From positions 1 through 37,017 of the forward strand of contig CALFOM010000218.1 of NCBI GenBank assembly GCA_937919685.1: a stretch of 37,017 nucleotides of DNA, written 5' to 3'. This document shows, piece after piece, positions 17,837 through 26,636 of this stretch (position 1 is its first letter; the number at the start of each line of letters is the position of its first letter). The notes under the pieces are model-generated. The model made no database searches and was not told the origin of the DNA. It saw only the letters and a list, made by a program, of their open reading frames with translations. A program made the translations under genes and the position numbers. The DNA comes from an uncultured Phycisphaera sp. GTDB taxonomy: Bacteria > Planctomycetota > Phycisphaerae > Phycisphaerales > SM1A02.

Positions 17837-20355
17837 GTCGCATCAGTTATCTCCGCTCGACCAACGGCGGCGGTCCGCGATCCGTCGTTCTCGCCCACAT
17901 TCTTTCGACGGGGCTCTTGACGGTGGTGATCGCCGGTTGCTCGGGAGGATCGACCACGCCGGTGCCGAAGGCGCCGCCGACCTCTGACCCACCCGCGACG
18001 ACGGCTGCACCGATCGGCCCTTCGACAGAAACAAGCTCTGGAACAAGCATGAAACAGGATGAATCCGGCCACGGCGTGGCCGTAGGCGATCGATCGCCGA
18101 ACCGACTCGTCGATGAAACCAGCCCCTATCTTCTGCAACACGCCTACAACCCCGTCGATTGGCGGCCGTGGGGCGACGAGGCGTTCGCGGAGGCGAGACG
18201 CCGCGACGTGCCGATTCTCGTTTCGATCGGCTACTCGACGTGCTATTGGTGCCACGTGATGGAGCGGGAGAGTTTCGAGGACGACGCGATCGCTGCGATC
18301 ATGAATCGTGACTTCGTCTGCATCAAGGTCGATCGGGAGCAGCGTCCGGATGTGGATGAGATCCACATGACGGCGTGTCAGATCTTCACGCAGTTGACTG
18401 AAGGCCGCGCTTCCGGTGGCTGGCCGCTCAACGCATTCCTGAATCCCCTCACCCTCGAACCATTCCTGATCGGGACCTACTTCCCGCCGCAGCCGTCCTA
18501 CGGTCGGCCGAGTTTTGCGCAGATCCTTGAGAACATCTCGAATGCTTGGTCCACTCGACGCGAGGAGATCGTGGCGCAGGGGAATCGAATCGCGACGCTG
18601 GTCAAGGAACGGCTCTCTGCGGATTCCAGCGAGACAAGGCTTGAACCGTCTTTGGGGCGATCGACCGCGAGCGGGCTCCTTCAGTATCACGACTCGGTCA
18701 ACGGCGGATTCGGCGGCGCGCCGAAGTTTCCCCAGCCCGTCTTTCTCGAACTCATGATGGAAATCGGTTGGGATCAGCCGGCGATGCGGGCCGCGATTCT
18801 CAAGACGCTTGACCGAATGGCGGTCGGCGGCGTTCATGATCAGATCGCGGGGGGGTTCCATCGGTACTCGGTGGATGCGGAATGGACCGTCCCCCACTTC
18901 GAGAAGATGCTCTACGACAACGGGCAACTCGCCTCCATCTACGCGGAGGCTCACGCTCGAACCGGAGATCCCTATTACGCCGAAGTGGTCCGGGGAATCC
19001 TCACCTACGTTCTTCGGGAGATGACCGACTCCGACGGCGCGTTCTGGTCTGCGCAGGACGCGGAAGTGAACGCCCGTGAAGGTGGGACCCAGATCTGGCT
19101 GCCCGCGGAAATGGAAACGGTACTGACCGAAGCGAGCCTCGAAGCGGATCTGGATTTCGCGATGTCGCTCTACGGTCTGGATGCGGGTGCGAACTTTCGT
19201 GATCCACATCATCCGGACGCGCCGCCTTCCAACGTGCTCCGACTCCGTGATCGGCCCGAGGTTGTGGCGGCAACGATGGGGCTCGAACCCGCGGAATTCG
19301 CGTTGCGTCGCGGCCGTGTCGATGCGGCGCTGCTGGCCGCACGAGAGTTGCGTCCGCAGCCCGGCCTTGATGACAAGATCCTTGCGGGCTGGAATGGTCT
19401 GATGATCAAGGGGTTCGCGGACGCAGGCCGGGTGCTCCAGGAATCGAAGTACATCGATGCCGCCAATCGAGCCGCGGATGCGGTGCTCAAGAAGCTCGGG
19501 CGGGAGGACGGCGGTCTCTATCGAACGGCGCGTGGCGACGTTGTGCAGATCGATGCCTTTCTCGAAGACTATGCGCTGCTCACCGAGGGTCTCTTGGCGC
19601 TTCACCTCGCCACCAATGATCCCATCCGGCTGGAGCAGGCTGCCGCGCTGATGGAGGCGGCAAGAGTTCGATTCTGGAACGATGAACGGGGCGGGTGGTT
19701 CGACACCCAGGCCGGGCAGTCGGACTTGATCGTCCGCGCCGTCAACATGAACGACGGCGCCGTGCCCAGCGGTGCGGGAACCATGCTCCTGAACATGTAT
19801 GAACTGGCACAACGAACCGGCAAACCGTCCTATCTGGACGGGATGCAATGGGCGGTCGCCGGGATGTCGACCGGGATCGCCCAGAATCCGAGCGGGGCGG
19901 CTCGAAGTGTGATGGCGGTGGATCGTCTTGCGAAGTCCGATCCGTTTCGGCTCCCGGGCATGCGGCCGATTCCCGTCAAGGAACCCGCCGCCGAGCCGAC
20001 GAAGGTCGTCGCCAGTGTCGATAAGGGCGATGGTGCGGGGCGCTACGTCCTGCGCTTCGAGATTCCCGACGGTCAGCACCTCAACGCCCACGAGCCAGGC
20101 GGCGACACCCCCGAAGCCGTGGGGCTGATCGGGCTTTCGCTCGTCGAGGTCTCCGGCGGTGAGGTTCAGATCCAATGGCCGGAGGGAACGCCATGGCGTG
20201 ATGGAATCCGCGTGCATTCCGGAATGCTGGAGGTGCCCTTGGTGGTCAGCCGCGAGACTCCGGAATCCACAGTGGTCTTCATGGTTGGCTGGCAGGCTTG
20301 TGATGAGCGGGTCTGCTATCGCCCCGAAGAAGTCGAGTTCGCGATCCGTCCTTGA
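17833..20355 (+). CDS. DUF255 thioredoxin-like lipoprotein with DsbD-alpha-like tail
   Basis: 840 residues. The TTG start overlaps the previous stop. A lipoprotein signal ends at IAG-Cys36, so it should be lipid-anchored outside the cytoplasmic membrane, followed by a Thr/Pro/Ser linker. About 90-250 is the DUF255 thioredoxin domain (YyaL/SPATA20 family) with active site [12 protein letters not shown] (Cys137, Cys140). About 270-700 is the family's alpha/alpha barrel, related to glycan-processing folds ([37 protein letters not shown]). The last 120 residues resemble the N-terminal domain of DsbD, with [11 protein letters not shown] (Cys823, Cys828) like its disulfide site. Known family members usually lack the lipobox and this tail. 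The fusion suggests a periplasmic thiol-redox role (inference). Confidence 0.85.
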   Translation: MSRISYLRSTNGGGPRSVVLAHILSTGLLTVVIAGCSGGSTTPVPKAPPTSDPPATTAAPIGPSTETSSGTSMKQDESGHGVAVGDRSPNRLVDETSPYLLQHAYNPVDWRPWGDEAFAEARRRDVPILVSIGYSTCYWCHVMERESFEDDAIAAIMNRDFVCIKVDREQRPDVDEIHMTACQIFTQLTEGRASGGWPLNAFLNPLTLEPFLIGTYFPPQPSYGRPSFAQILENISNAWSTRREEIVAQGNRIATLVKERLSADSSETRLEPSLGRSTASGLLQYHDSVNGGFGGAPKFPQPVFLELMMEIGWDQPAMRAAILKTLDRMAVGGVHDQIAGGFHRYSVDAEWTVPHFEKMLYDNGQLASIYAEAHARTGDPYYAEVVRGILTYVLREMTDSDGAFWSAQDAEVNAREGGTQIWLPAEMETVLTEASLEADLDFAMSLYGLDAGANFRDPHHPDAPPSNVLRLRDRPEVVAATMGLEPAEFALRRGRVDAALLAARELRPQPGLDDKILAGWNGLMIKGFADAGRVLQESKYIDAANRAADAVLKKLGREDGGLYRTARGDVVQIDAFLEDYALLTEGLLALHLATNDPIRLEQAAALMEAARVRFWNDERGGWFDTQAGQSDLIVRAVNMNDGAVPSGAGTMLLNMYELAQRTGKPSYLDGMQWAVAGMSTGIAQNPSGAARSVMAVDRLAKSDPFRLPGMRPIPVKEPAAEPTKVVASVDKGDGAGRYVLRFEIPDGQHLNAHEPGGDTPEAVGLIGLSLVEVSGGEVQIQWPEGTPWRDGIRVHSGMLEVPLVVSRETPESTVVFMVGWQACDERVCYRPEEVEFAIRP

Positions 20356-20381
20356 CGCGGCGCGCCGGTCGGCGTTGTCTC

Positions 20382-20387
20382 TACCAT
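20382..20387 (+). promoter_or_regulatory. -10 box of the asparaginase gene (leaderless type)
   Basis: TACCAT followed by seven bases and the ATG at 20395. It favours the first of several in-frame ATG codons as the start. Confidence 0.45.
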
Positions 20388-20394
20388 CTTCGGG

Positions 20395-20439
20395 ATGCGC
20401 ACCATGACCAACATGACCACCACGACCAACATGAGCACT
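20395..20439 (+). repeat. Five degenerate 9-bp repeats at a start codon
   Basis: Five 9-mers in frame from the start codon: ATGCGCACC, ATGACCAAC, ATGACCACC, ACGACCAAC, ATGAGCACT. Four begin with ATG. They encode the Met/Thr/Asn-rich N-terminus of the asparaginase. Confidence 0.7.
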
Positions 20440-20943
20440 CCTTTTCGAGTCATCATCATCTCGACCGGCGGAACCATCGAGAAGACCTACTGCGAGCTCG
20501 GCGGTGTTCTGAGCAACCAGATCAACGTCCTCGACGTGCTGCTCGCCCAACTCGAACTCGACGGCGTCGAGGTGTCGAGGCTGTCCTTGATGAACAAGGA
20601 CAGCCTCGACATGACCGACGACGATCTCGAATTGATCGTCGCGTCGGTGCGTGAGGTGCTGGCGGAGCATGACGGCGTGGTGGTGGTGCATGGCACCGAC
20701 CGACTCGCCGATACCGGAGATCTGCTTCACGAACGGATGCCCTCGCTGAACAAGCCCGTGGTACTCACCGGCGCGATGCGTCCGTTCGAGCTGCGGCAGA
20801 CCGATGCCATTCAGAACATCACGGAGGCCCTCTTGGCCGTCCAACTGCTTGAGCCGGGAATTTGGTGCGTGATGCACAATAAGGCCATGCGTTTTCCGGG
20901 CGTTCGGAAGGATCGGAATCGACTCACGCTGGTGAAGGACTGA
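20395..20943 (+). CDS. Short-chain L-asparaginase family protein
   Basis: 182 residues, predicted cytoplasmic. It contains only the N-terminal, catalytic asparaginase domain: the first threonine motif ISTGGTIEKTY, then KDSLDM, the second threonine motif VVHGTDRLADTGDLL, and KPVVLTGAMRPFE. The second domain of the usual 330-residue enzymes is missing, yet the gene ends cleanly. This matches the short asparaginases of about 170 residues such as that of Rhodospirillum rubrum, so it is a family trait, not a truncation. Expected reaction: asparagine to aspartate and ammonia. The first twelve residues come from a 9-bp repeat; initiation could also be at Met13 (20431). Confidence 0.82.
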   Translation: MRTMTNMTTTTNMSTPFRVIIISTGGTIEKTYCELGGVLSNQINVLDVLLAQLELDGVEVSRLSLMNKDSLDMTDDDLELIVASVREVLAEHDGVVVVHGTDRLADTGDLLHERMPSLNKPVVLTGAMRPFELRQTDAIQNITEALLAVQLLEPGIWCVMHNKAMRFPGVRKDRNRLTLVKD

Positions 20944-20984
20944 ACGTCGGCGTGCCATTGCGGACTTGAAGCTCAAGGAATGGG

Positions 20985-20990
20985 TATCCT
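20985..20990 (+). promoter_or_regulatory. Possible -10 box of the POT transporter gene
   Basis: TATCCT 27 bases before the ATG at 21018. In contrast to the leaderless genes, this leader contains a ribosome site (GGAG eight bases before the ATG). Confidence 0.35.
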
Positions 20991-21017
20991 CCGTCCTGAA
21001 CTTCTGGAGCCTCACGT

Positions 21018-23099
21018 ATGTCGACTTTTCTCACCTCTCCCATTCCTTCGAAGAAGCTTCCGGGCGGCATTCCCTACATTATCGGGAACGAGGCCGCCGA
21101 GCGGTTCAGCTTCTACGGCATGAAAGCAATTCTCGTCGTCTTTATGACGACGTATCTGTTCCTCATGCCGGGAGCGGTCAGCAACGAAGCGATGCCCGAC
21201 AGCGAGGCGATCGAGAAATACCACCTGTTCACTTCGGCGGTGTACTTCACGCCGATTCTCGGGGCCTTGATCAGCGACATCTTCCTCGGGAAGTACCTGA
21301 CGATCATGATCTTGAGCATCGTCTACTGCATGGGTCACGGAGTGCTCGCGTTGATGGGTCTCGACGAGGGCATCGACCCCGGTTGGATGCTCTTCCTCGG
21401 ACTCGGTCTGATCGCATTCGGCTCCGGTGGCATCAAGCCTTGCGTGTCGGCCCACGTCGGTGACCAGTTCGGCAAGACCAACGCTCACCTGCTCAGCAAG
21501 GTGTTCAGTGCGTTCTACTTCTCGATCAACGTGGGCGCGTTCGTTTCGACCCTGCTCACCCCGTGGTTCCTGGAGTGGTACGGGCCGCACCTTGCCTTTG
21601 GAGTTCCAGGTGTGCTGATGTGCATCGCGACCTTCCTGTTCTGGTGCGGGCGGAAGAAATTTGTCCACGTCCCCGCAGGTGGTCTGCAGTGGTTCCGGGA
21701 GACCTTCAGTTGGAAGGGCGTCAGTGCCATCCTGAAGCTCGGCGTGATCTACGTCTTCGTCGCCGTCTTCTGGGCACTCTTCGACCAGACGGGTTCCTCG
21801 TGGGTGCTTCAGGCGGAAGATCTGAATCGCAACTGGATGGGCGTCACGTGGCTTCCGTCGCAGATTCAGGCGGTGAATCCGATCATGATCCTGGTCTTCA
21901 TTCCGCTCTTTGCGTTCGTGGTGTATCCGTTGGTCAATATGGTGTTCAAGCTCACGCCGATCCGGAAGATCTCGATTGGGCTCTTCATCATGGTGGTCGG
22001 GTTCGCGATGGTGGCATGGGTCCAGGGACTGATCGACGCCGGTCAGCGTCCGAGCATTGGCTGGCAGATCGCGGCGTACGCGATACTCACGGCGTCCGAG
22101 GTCATGGTCTCAATCACCTGCCTTGAGTTCTCCTACACGCAGGCGCCGCGAACCATGAAGTCCGTGATCATGGCGCTCTTCCTGATCAGTGTGTCACTCG
22201 GCAGTCTCTTCACTGCCGGCGTGAATCACCTGATCTTGGTCGACTCAAATGCCACTCCGGCCAAGAACGTGGCCGTGCAGGTCGGATTGTTTGAGTCCTC
22301 CGATGATGGGACCGTCGTTGCACCGGCAGCCCTTGCGAAGGCTCAGGGACTTGGCTTCGAAACGATGCCAGGCGAGGGATTTGCGCTCAGGCATGCGGGT
22401 ATCGATGCCGTACTGGGCAATGATGACGATATCCAAATGGGGTTCGAACCAGACGGGACCATGGCCGGATTCGTGAACCAGGAAGCCGACGCCATCAACA
22501 AGGCGATCGATCGCATCGGGGAGTTCTGGGAAGACCAGAAGGAGCTCCCAAGTACCGCCAAGGGCACCGAGATCCTCGCGGGGATCACCGATCCCTGGGG
22601 ACAGCAGATCCGGTACCAGATCAAGACCAGAATCAGTTTCTTTGTCACCAGCGATGGGCCGGACAAGGTCTGGCAGAGTGAATACGACATTCGAGCCGAA
22701 GTGACCGTTTCATCCAAGACACCGTCGCAGCAGCACGAGGCGATCGCCAATGCAGGTTCTGAGGATTTTCTCGGATTTGCGCGTCCGGAGACCACTTGGT
22801 TGGAACGACGCAAGCAAGAGATCGCCGCCGAAGACGGCACGGATCTCCAGCCAGCGTCGCCGGGCGATGGCTCCGACTCGGGGCCAACCATCAACGAGGC
22901 TCCGGACTTTGCTCGGTCGATCCGATGGGACATCGGGGGTGCCAACCTACTCTCCGGCGCCAGCTACTTCTGGTTCTTCACCTACGTGATGCTGGGCACG
23001 GCGGTCCTCTTCGTGCCAGTCGGCTGGTTGTACCGACCCAAGACCTACCTCCAGGAAGAGGAAGGCGACGAGGGATCGACCGAAAAGTCGGCGGCGTGA
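21018..23099 (+). CDS. POT-family peptide transporter with pseudopilin-like insert
   Basis: 693 residues, inner-membrane proton-coupled oligopeptide transporter (PTR2/POT, major facilitator fold). The POT signature is at the N-terminus, NEAAERFSFYGMKAIL, with the ExxERF proton-coupling motif, and AFYFSINVGAFVSTL follows. Bacterial POTs are usually about 450-520 residues. The surplus is a hydrophilic block at about 410-640 before the last membrane segment. It includes GIDAVLGNDDDIQMGF, a helix-like stretch and ITDPWGQQIRYQ (Asp525) followed by SDGPDKVWQSEYDI, the pattern of the C-terminal part of GspG-type pseudopilins with a calcium-binding loop. GGAG lies eight bases before the ATG. Transport of di/tripeptides is inferred from the family. 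The Nudix gene follows four bases later. Confidence 0.88.
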   Translation: MSTFLTSPIPSKKLPGGIPYIIGNEAAERFSFYGMKAILVVFMTTYLFLMPGAVSNEAMPDSEAIEKYHLFTSAVYFTPILGALISDIFLGKYLTIMILSIVYCMGHGVLALMGLDEGIDPGWMLFLGLGLIAFGSGGIKPCVSAHVGDQFGKTNAHLLSKVFSAFYFSINVGAFVSTLLTPWFLEWYGPHLAFGVPGVLMCIATFLFWCGRKKFVHVPAGGLQWFRETFSWKGVSAILKLGVIYVFVAVFWALFDQTGSSWVLQAEDLNRNWMGVTWLPSQIQAVNPIMILVFIPLFAFVVYPLVNMVFKLTPIRKISIGLFIMVVGFAMVAWVQGLIDAGQRPSIGWQIAAYAILTASEVMVSITCLEFSYTQAPRTMKSVIMALFLISVSLGSLFTAGVNHLILVDSNATPAKNVAVQVGLFESSDDGTVVAPAALAKAQGLGFETMPGEGFALRHAGIDAVLGNDDDIQMGFEPDGTMAGFVNQEADAINKAIDRIGEFWEDQKELPSTAKGTEILAGITDPWGQQIRYQIKTRISFFVTSDGPDKVWQSEYDIRAEVTVSSKTPSQQHEAIANAGSEDFLGFARPETTWLERRKQEIAAEDGTDLQPASPGDGSDSGPTINEAPDFARSIRWDIGGANLLSGASYFWFFTYVMLGTAVLFVPVGWLYRPKTYLQEEEGDEGSTEKSAA

Positions 23100-23103
23100 T
23101 CTC

Positions 23104-23802
23104 GTGACCACGGAACCAGGCCGTCTGATCCGGCTCCGTCGACCGCCGGTCTTCAACGTCGTCCCTGAGCCGTGGATTCCCGAGTCCGTTGATCTCGAGT
23201 GCGTGGATGAGGCATGGGCCGCGCTGTGCGGGCGGAACCCTCGATACCACGATGGCGAGGTCCTGCACGTACTCGGCGTGGTTCGCAACGGACATGGTGG
23301 GGCAATCGTGCATCTCGCGCCATCGAGCTACCGGTTCCACGCGGTGCGGGCGATGGGAATCGACACCGGCATTCGTCCACTCGGTCTCAAAGGGTTGTGC
23401 GTGGTGGCCGAAGGGGGCGAACTCGGCCTCCTCGCGGGGCGTCGCAGTGACGCGAGCGGATCTTATCCAAGCATGTGGGAATACCTTCCCGGCGGTGGCG
23501 TACCGCCCGAGGAGGACGGTTCGGTTCGGCCGGATCTGGTCTTCAAGCGAGAACTCCACGAGGAGTGCGGCGTGGTGGCCACCAGCGAGCCGGTTGCGAT
23601 CGCCATCCTGTGCGATGACGTGGTCGGAACTTGGGAGGTGGTCTATCGCTGCACCCTGGTGTCCACGCCGACCGTCTCGCCGGGGTGGGAACACGACGAA
23701 TTCGCGGTGGTGACTCCCGTGACTCTTCCCGAGCCGTCGAGCGATGCGGCCCGAGCGATGGCTCCGCTCGCGATGCTCGTCCTCGAGGGCCTCGTGAAGT
23801 GA
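23104..23802 (+). CDS. Nudix-fold hydrolase-like protein
   Basis: 232 residues, GTG start four bases after the transporter stop, so co-transcribed. A Nudix box is recognisable at about residues 130-157: GGGVPPEE, then REL-HEE-CGV, which carries the metal-binding glutamates. The spacing between the first glutamate and REx2EE is about four residues longer than the consensus GX5EX7REUXEEXGU, so there is an insertion (DGSVRPDLVFK). Upstream, GLKGLCVVAE and LPGGG fit the Nudix fold. It probably cleaves a nucleoside diphosphate-linked substrate, but neither substrate nor activity can be assigned; the altered box leaves some doubt about catalysis. Confidence 0.72.
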   Translation: MTTEPGRLIRLRRPPVFNVVPEPWIPESVDLECVDEAWAALCGRNPRYHDGEVLHVLGVVRNGHGGAIVHLAPSSYRFHAVRAMGIDTGIRPLGLKGLCVVAEGGELGLLAGRRSDASGSYPSMWEYLPGGGVPPEEDGSVRPDLVFKRELHEECGVVATSEPVAIAILCDDVVGTWEVVYRCTLVSTPTVSPGWEHDEFAVVTPVTLPEPSSDAARAMAPLAMLVLEGLVK

Positions 23803-23859
23803 TCCTCGCGAGCCGTGGAGTTCGACGCCGAACACGTCGGTGATCTGGAATGGAAGGCG

Positions 23860-24531
23860 TCAGCGGTCGGTTGCGGCCGACGACAGCACTTGCCCGTCTT
23901 TGATGCCGGCGTCGACCCACTGTGACCTGCCGAGCCGGTCGGTCACGATCTGGCTCACGGTATCTCGCATCCTGATGGCGACCGTTTCATCCAGGGGAGC
24001 GCCGATCGAGCCCAAGAGTCGAGCGGGGGTGAGCAAGTCTCGGAATCCATCGGTCGAATCAAGCAGGGCGAGGTTTGATCCGGCAATGTTGAGACCGAAG
24101 CCAGTCTTGCCAGGCGTTCCCTTTGGCCAGCCGAAGCCACCGCCGCCGTACAGGCCGACCTCGCCGTCGACTAACACCACGTATCGGATACTGAGATTGG
24201 TAGCGTCGGTGCTGACCGGCGTCCGGCCCGCTCGTGGCGTCCAGAGCATTTGTACATGGGCGATCTGTGCTTCCTCGAAGTCGCCCGAAGCCAGGGTCTC
24301 CAGCGGCACCGTACTGAGAATGATCGAGACTTTCGCGGGATCGACCGTGTAGGCGCCGTAGCTGAAGGAGGCAGTCAGTTGCACGGGATTGGCGGTGCGT
24401 GAGGTCACGGTCACGAGGCCGGACGGCGAAGTCGGCGCGCAGGCGGAAACCACGATCGCCGCCAAGATGGCGGTGGTCGTCGTCCATGTCGAAGTTCGTC
24501 GGGCAGACGGTTCAGGCACCGGTCGGTTCAC
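23860..24531 (-). CDS. Putative lipoprotein of unknown function
   Basis: 223 residues if started at the GTG at 24531; a second GTG at 24519 and a longer frame to an ATG at 24624 are alternatives. All overlap the end of the upstream amidohydrolase-like gene, which suggests coupling. A lipoprotein signal is clear: Arg-Arg, hydrophobic AILAAIVV, lipobox VSA-Cys31. The mature part looks beta-rich, with a Gly-rich stretch GLYGGGGFGWPKG near the middle and GFRDLLTPARLLGS later. No family was recognised. It converges on the Nudix gene. Confidence 0.6.
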   Translation of the reverse strand: MNRPVPEPSARRTSTWTTTTAILAAIVVSACAPTSPSGLVTVTSRTANPVQLTASFSYGAYTVDPAKVSIILSTVPLETLASGDFEEAQIAHVQMLWTPRAGRTPVSTDATNLSIRYVVLVDGEVGLYGGGGFGWPKGTPGKTGFGLNIAGSNLALLDSTDGFRDLLTPARLLGSIGAPLDETVAIRMRDTVSQIVTDRLGRSQWVDAGIKDGQVLSSAATDR

Positions 24532-25438
24532 CGGTGGCTCCAGTTCGGCTCGTCGTGGCGGGGATGATCTTTGGCGAGGAGCCTCGTCCACCGGCGATTG
24601 GGATGCCGAGGGTGGTGGCCACATCGCGTTCGACGATCGATCTCAACTGATTGCGAGGAATGCCGGGGAGTTGCGTCCCCTGACTGAAGGCATTGATCGA
24701 GTAGATCGTTTCGATCGCCTTGGCCGGGGTTTCGGTCGGCCAGCCACTGGCGAAGAGAAGTTTGTCGATGATGTCCATGCTCGCGGCGCCAAGCAGCGCC
24801 TGAAAGAGTTGCCAAGGGCGATGGACGAGGCCGGCAGTGTCGGCGAAGATTCGTCGGTGCTTCTGAAGCAGGACGAGCGTCTCCTCCACCCACGGCGCGC
24901 CGATGCCACTGAGGACGACGGAGAGGTTTGGAAGTGATCTGGCGACCTCGTCCCAGGCCAACGGACGATCGAACTCCAGAATGGCGCCGGGTCCGACCGG
25001 GCCGGGACGGGAGACAAAGACGGGAAGTGCGAGCTCCTCGCAGCGTTCCCAGAGTCGCATGGCCGTCGAGTGCGTCGGGTGGAACCCTTGATCGGAAGGA
25101 CAGACCGTGATGCCGACGAATCCCATTTCGACCGCGCGGTCAAGTTCGCCGAAGACATCGGGGGCAAGGGGGTCGATGCCGGCGACGCCCATCAAAAGGC
25201 CTCGGCTCTTTGAGACGATCTCGGCGACCCACTCATTCGGAATGCAGGCGTCCTGCCGGTCTGCTCGATAGGCGAAGACCAGGGCGGCGTCGACGCAATC
25301 GAGATTTGCCTGAAGTTGTTCAGGCTCCGCGGATTCTTTGATCCAGCGATCGGCTCGAGCTCTTCGAAGGATCTCAGAGGTCTCTCGCCCCAGTCGGTCG
25401 ACCGAGGGCCAGATTCTGGTCTGTGCGTCAATCACCAT
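24512..25438 (-). CDS. Amidohydrolase-2 fold protein lacking metal ligands
   Basis: 308 residues. It aligns in outline with the amidohydrolase-related (Amidohydro_2, TIM-barrel) family: VIDAQTRIW at the N-terminus, AGIDPLAPDVFGELDRAVE, LPVFVSRPGP, LPNLSVVLSGIGAPW and LLFASGWP. The metal-binding positions of that family are all changed: HxH reads Gln6-x-Arg8, the mid-barrel histidine is Ser143, the HxG histidine is Gly178, and the GSDWP aspartate is Gly232. Fold retained and metal centre lost suggests a non-hydrolytic binding or regulatory role (inference). The tail is Ser/Thr/Gly-rich. GTG at 25435 is an alternative start. The lipoprotein gene follows with overlap; ubiE is divergent. Confidence 0.78.
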   Translation of the reverse strand: MVIDAQTRIWPSVDRLGRETSEILRRARADRWIKESAEPEQLQANLDCVDAALVFAYRADRQDACIPNEWVAEIVSKSRGLLMGVAGIDPLAPDVFGELDRAVEMGFVGITVCPSDQGFHPTHSTAMRLWERCEELALPVFVSRPGPVGPGAILEFDRPLAWDEVARSLPNLSVVLSGIGAPWVEETLVLLQKHRRIFADTAGLVHRPWQLFQALLGAASMDIIDKLLFASGWPTETPAKAIETIYSINAFSQGTQLPGIPRNQLRSIVERDVATTLGIPIAGGRGSSPKIIPATTSRTGATGEPTGA

Positions 25439-25635
25439 AGTTGGTTGCTCGTTCCCGATGAGAAGACAGAAAACAAGACGATCGGGTCGTCTGAACCGGC
25501 TGGTCCACCATGGGACATATGGGACATGATACTCGGCCAGCCTCTATTCAATCGAATCTTCTGCGGTTGATCAATCAAATTGGAGCCACGAAACCCCGTT
25601 CCTGACCAATTCATCGGCGAAATGGTGGTCGGGCC

Positions 25636-25641
25636 TATACT
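25636..25641 (+). promoter_or_regulatory. -10 box of ubiE/menG (leaderless type)
   Basis: TATACT followed by six bases and the ATG at 25648. No ribosome site precedes the ATG. Confidence 0.55.
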
Positions 25642-25647
25642 TCGGGC

Positions 25648-26433
25648 ATGCCCGATATGTCCTCAAACCCTCAGAGCCGGGATGATGTCGCCTGGAATCC
25701 CACGGAACTGGCCGAAAATCCGCATCAGTCGACCGAGAAGGCCGGGAAGGTCCGGTCGATGTTTGCCTCGATCGCCGGATCGTACGACCTCAACAACCGC
25801 CTCCATTCCTTCGGGCTGGATCAATCGTGGCGGAAACGGACCGTGGCCTTGGCAGGCGTGCGGGACGGTGATGCCGTGCTCGACATGGCGTGTGGAACAG
25901 GCGATCTGACCGAGGCTTTTCTCAGGACCGGTGCCGCGGAAGTGATCGGAGGCGATTTTACGCCGGAGATGCTCGATCAGGCTCGTCGCAAAGCGGCGCG
26001 TCTGCCGGAAGGAGCCCGGCCGGTCTACGAGCATGCCGATGCCATGAATCTCGAATACGAGGATCAACGGTTTGACGTGGTGACGATCGCCTTCGGCATC
26101 CGCAACGTCACGGACCCTGCAATCGCGATCCGGGAATTCGCCCGCGTCCTGCGGCCGGGCGGCCGACTGGTGATCCTCGAATTCGCGGAACCTCGGAATC
26201 CTTTCATTCGATGGGGAAACCGGTTCTACACCATGCGGGTCATGCCTTGGACGGCTTCGATGGTCGCGCGTGACGGATCCGGGGCCTATCGGTATCTTCC
26301 GCGCTCGATCGAGACCTTCCTTGATCCAGAGCAACTCGCGGCGTTGATGCGTGGGGCGGGATTCGTCGTCAAGCGGCAGGTTCCACTGACCTTCGGCGTC
26401 TGCGTGGCCTCGCTCGGCGTCCGGGAATCCTGA
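25648..26433 (+). CDS. ubiE: Demethylmenaquinone methyltransferase (UbiE/MenG family)
   Basis: 261 residues, SAM-dependent methyltransferase for the last step of menaquinone (and, in some bacteria, ubiquinone) synthesis. Family motifs: FASIAGSYDLNNRLHSFGLD, SAM-binding VLDMACGTGDLTEAF, GGDFTPEMLDQAR, FGIRNVTDP, LRPGGRLVILEF and YRYLPRSIETF near the C-terminus. The product probably serves the respiratory chain that includes the Nuo complex encoded in this window. The start at 25648 is supported by the TATACT box; Met4 is an alternative. Confidence 0.94.
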   Translation: MPDMSSNPQSRDDVAWNPTELAENPHQSTEKAGKVRSMFASIAGSYDLNNRLHSFGLDQSWRKRTVALAGVRDGDAVLDMACGTGDLTEAFLRTGAAEVIGGDFTPEMLDQARRKAARLPEGARPVYEHADAMNLEYEDQRFDVVTIAFGIRNVTDPAIAIREFARVLRPGGRLVILEFAEPRNPFIRWGNRFYTMRVMPWTASMVARDGSGAYRYLPRSIETFLDPEQLAALMRGAGFVVKRQVPLTFGVCVASLGVRES

Positions 26434-26636
26434 GAGTCCGGATGCTCAAGTAGGTTCTGTATCGATTCTGCGGGGGATCGGTTTGGGGCGAACGCCCCCA
26501 ATGGCAATCGTTGCGAAACGAAGCGGTCGCGCCATGAGTTCTTCAGGTGCCCCCCTCGACGGAAAAGTTCGTCGCTCACAACCCCGGTGCATCGTCGGAG
26601 GATCCGACCGCCCTCACTGAATGTGGAGTACACACC
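26434..26636 (+). other. Leader region of the B12-fold gene with small hairpin
   Basis: 203 bases between ubiE and the next gene. It holds a GC hairpin at 26485-26498 (GGGGC-GAAC-GCCCC) without a following T-run, so it is more a leader structure than a terminator. No known riboswitch was recognised. Confidence 0.25.

Noticed and set aside
20395-20943. The short asparaginase as a truncated pseudogene
   Set aside because: All N-terminal catalytic motifs are present, the frame ends cleanly, and short-chain asparaginases of this size are a known family.
17794-21015. A 1073-codon open frame on the minus strand
   Set aside because: It is antisense to the DUF255 lipoprotein and the asparaginase, both of which have clear family motifs. 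Its product is Arg/His-rich with no recognisable domain, as expected for a shadow frame in GC-rich DNA.
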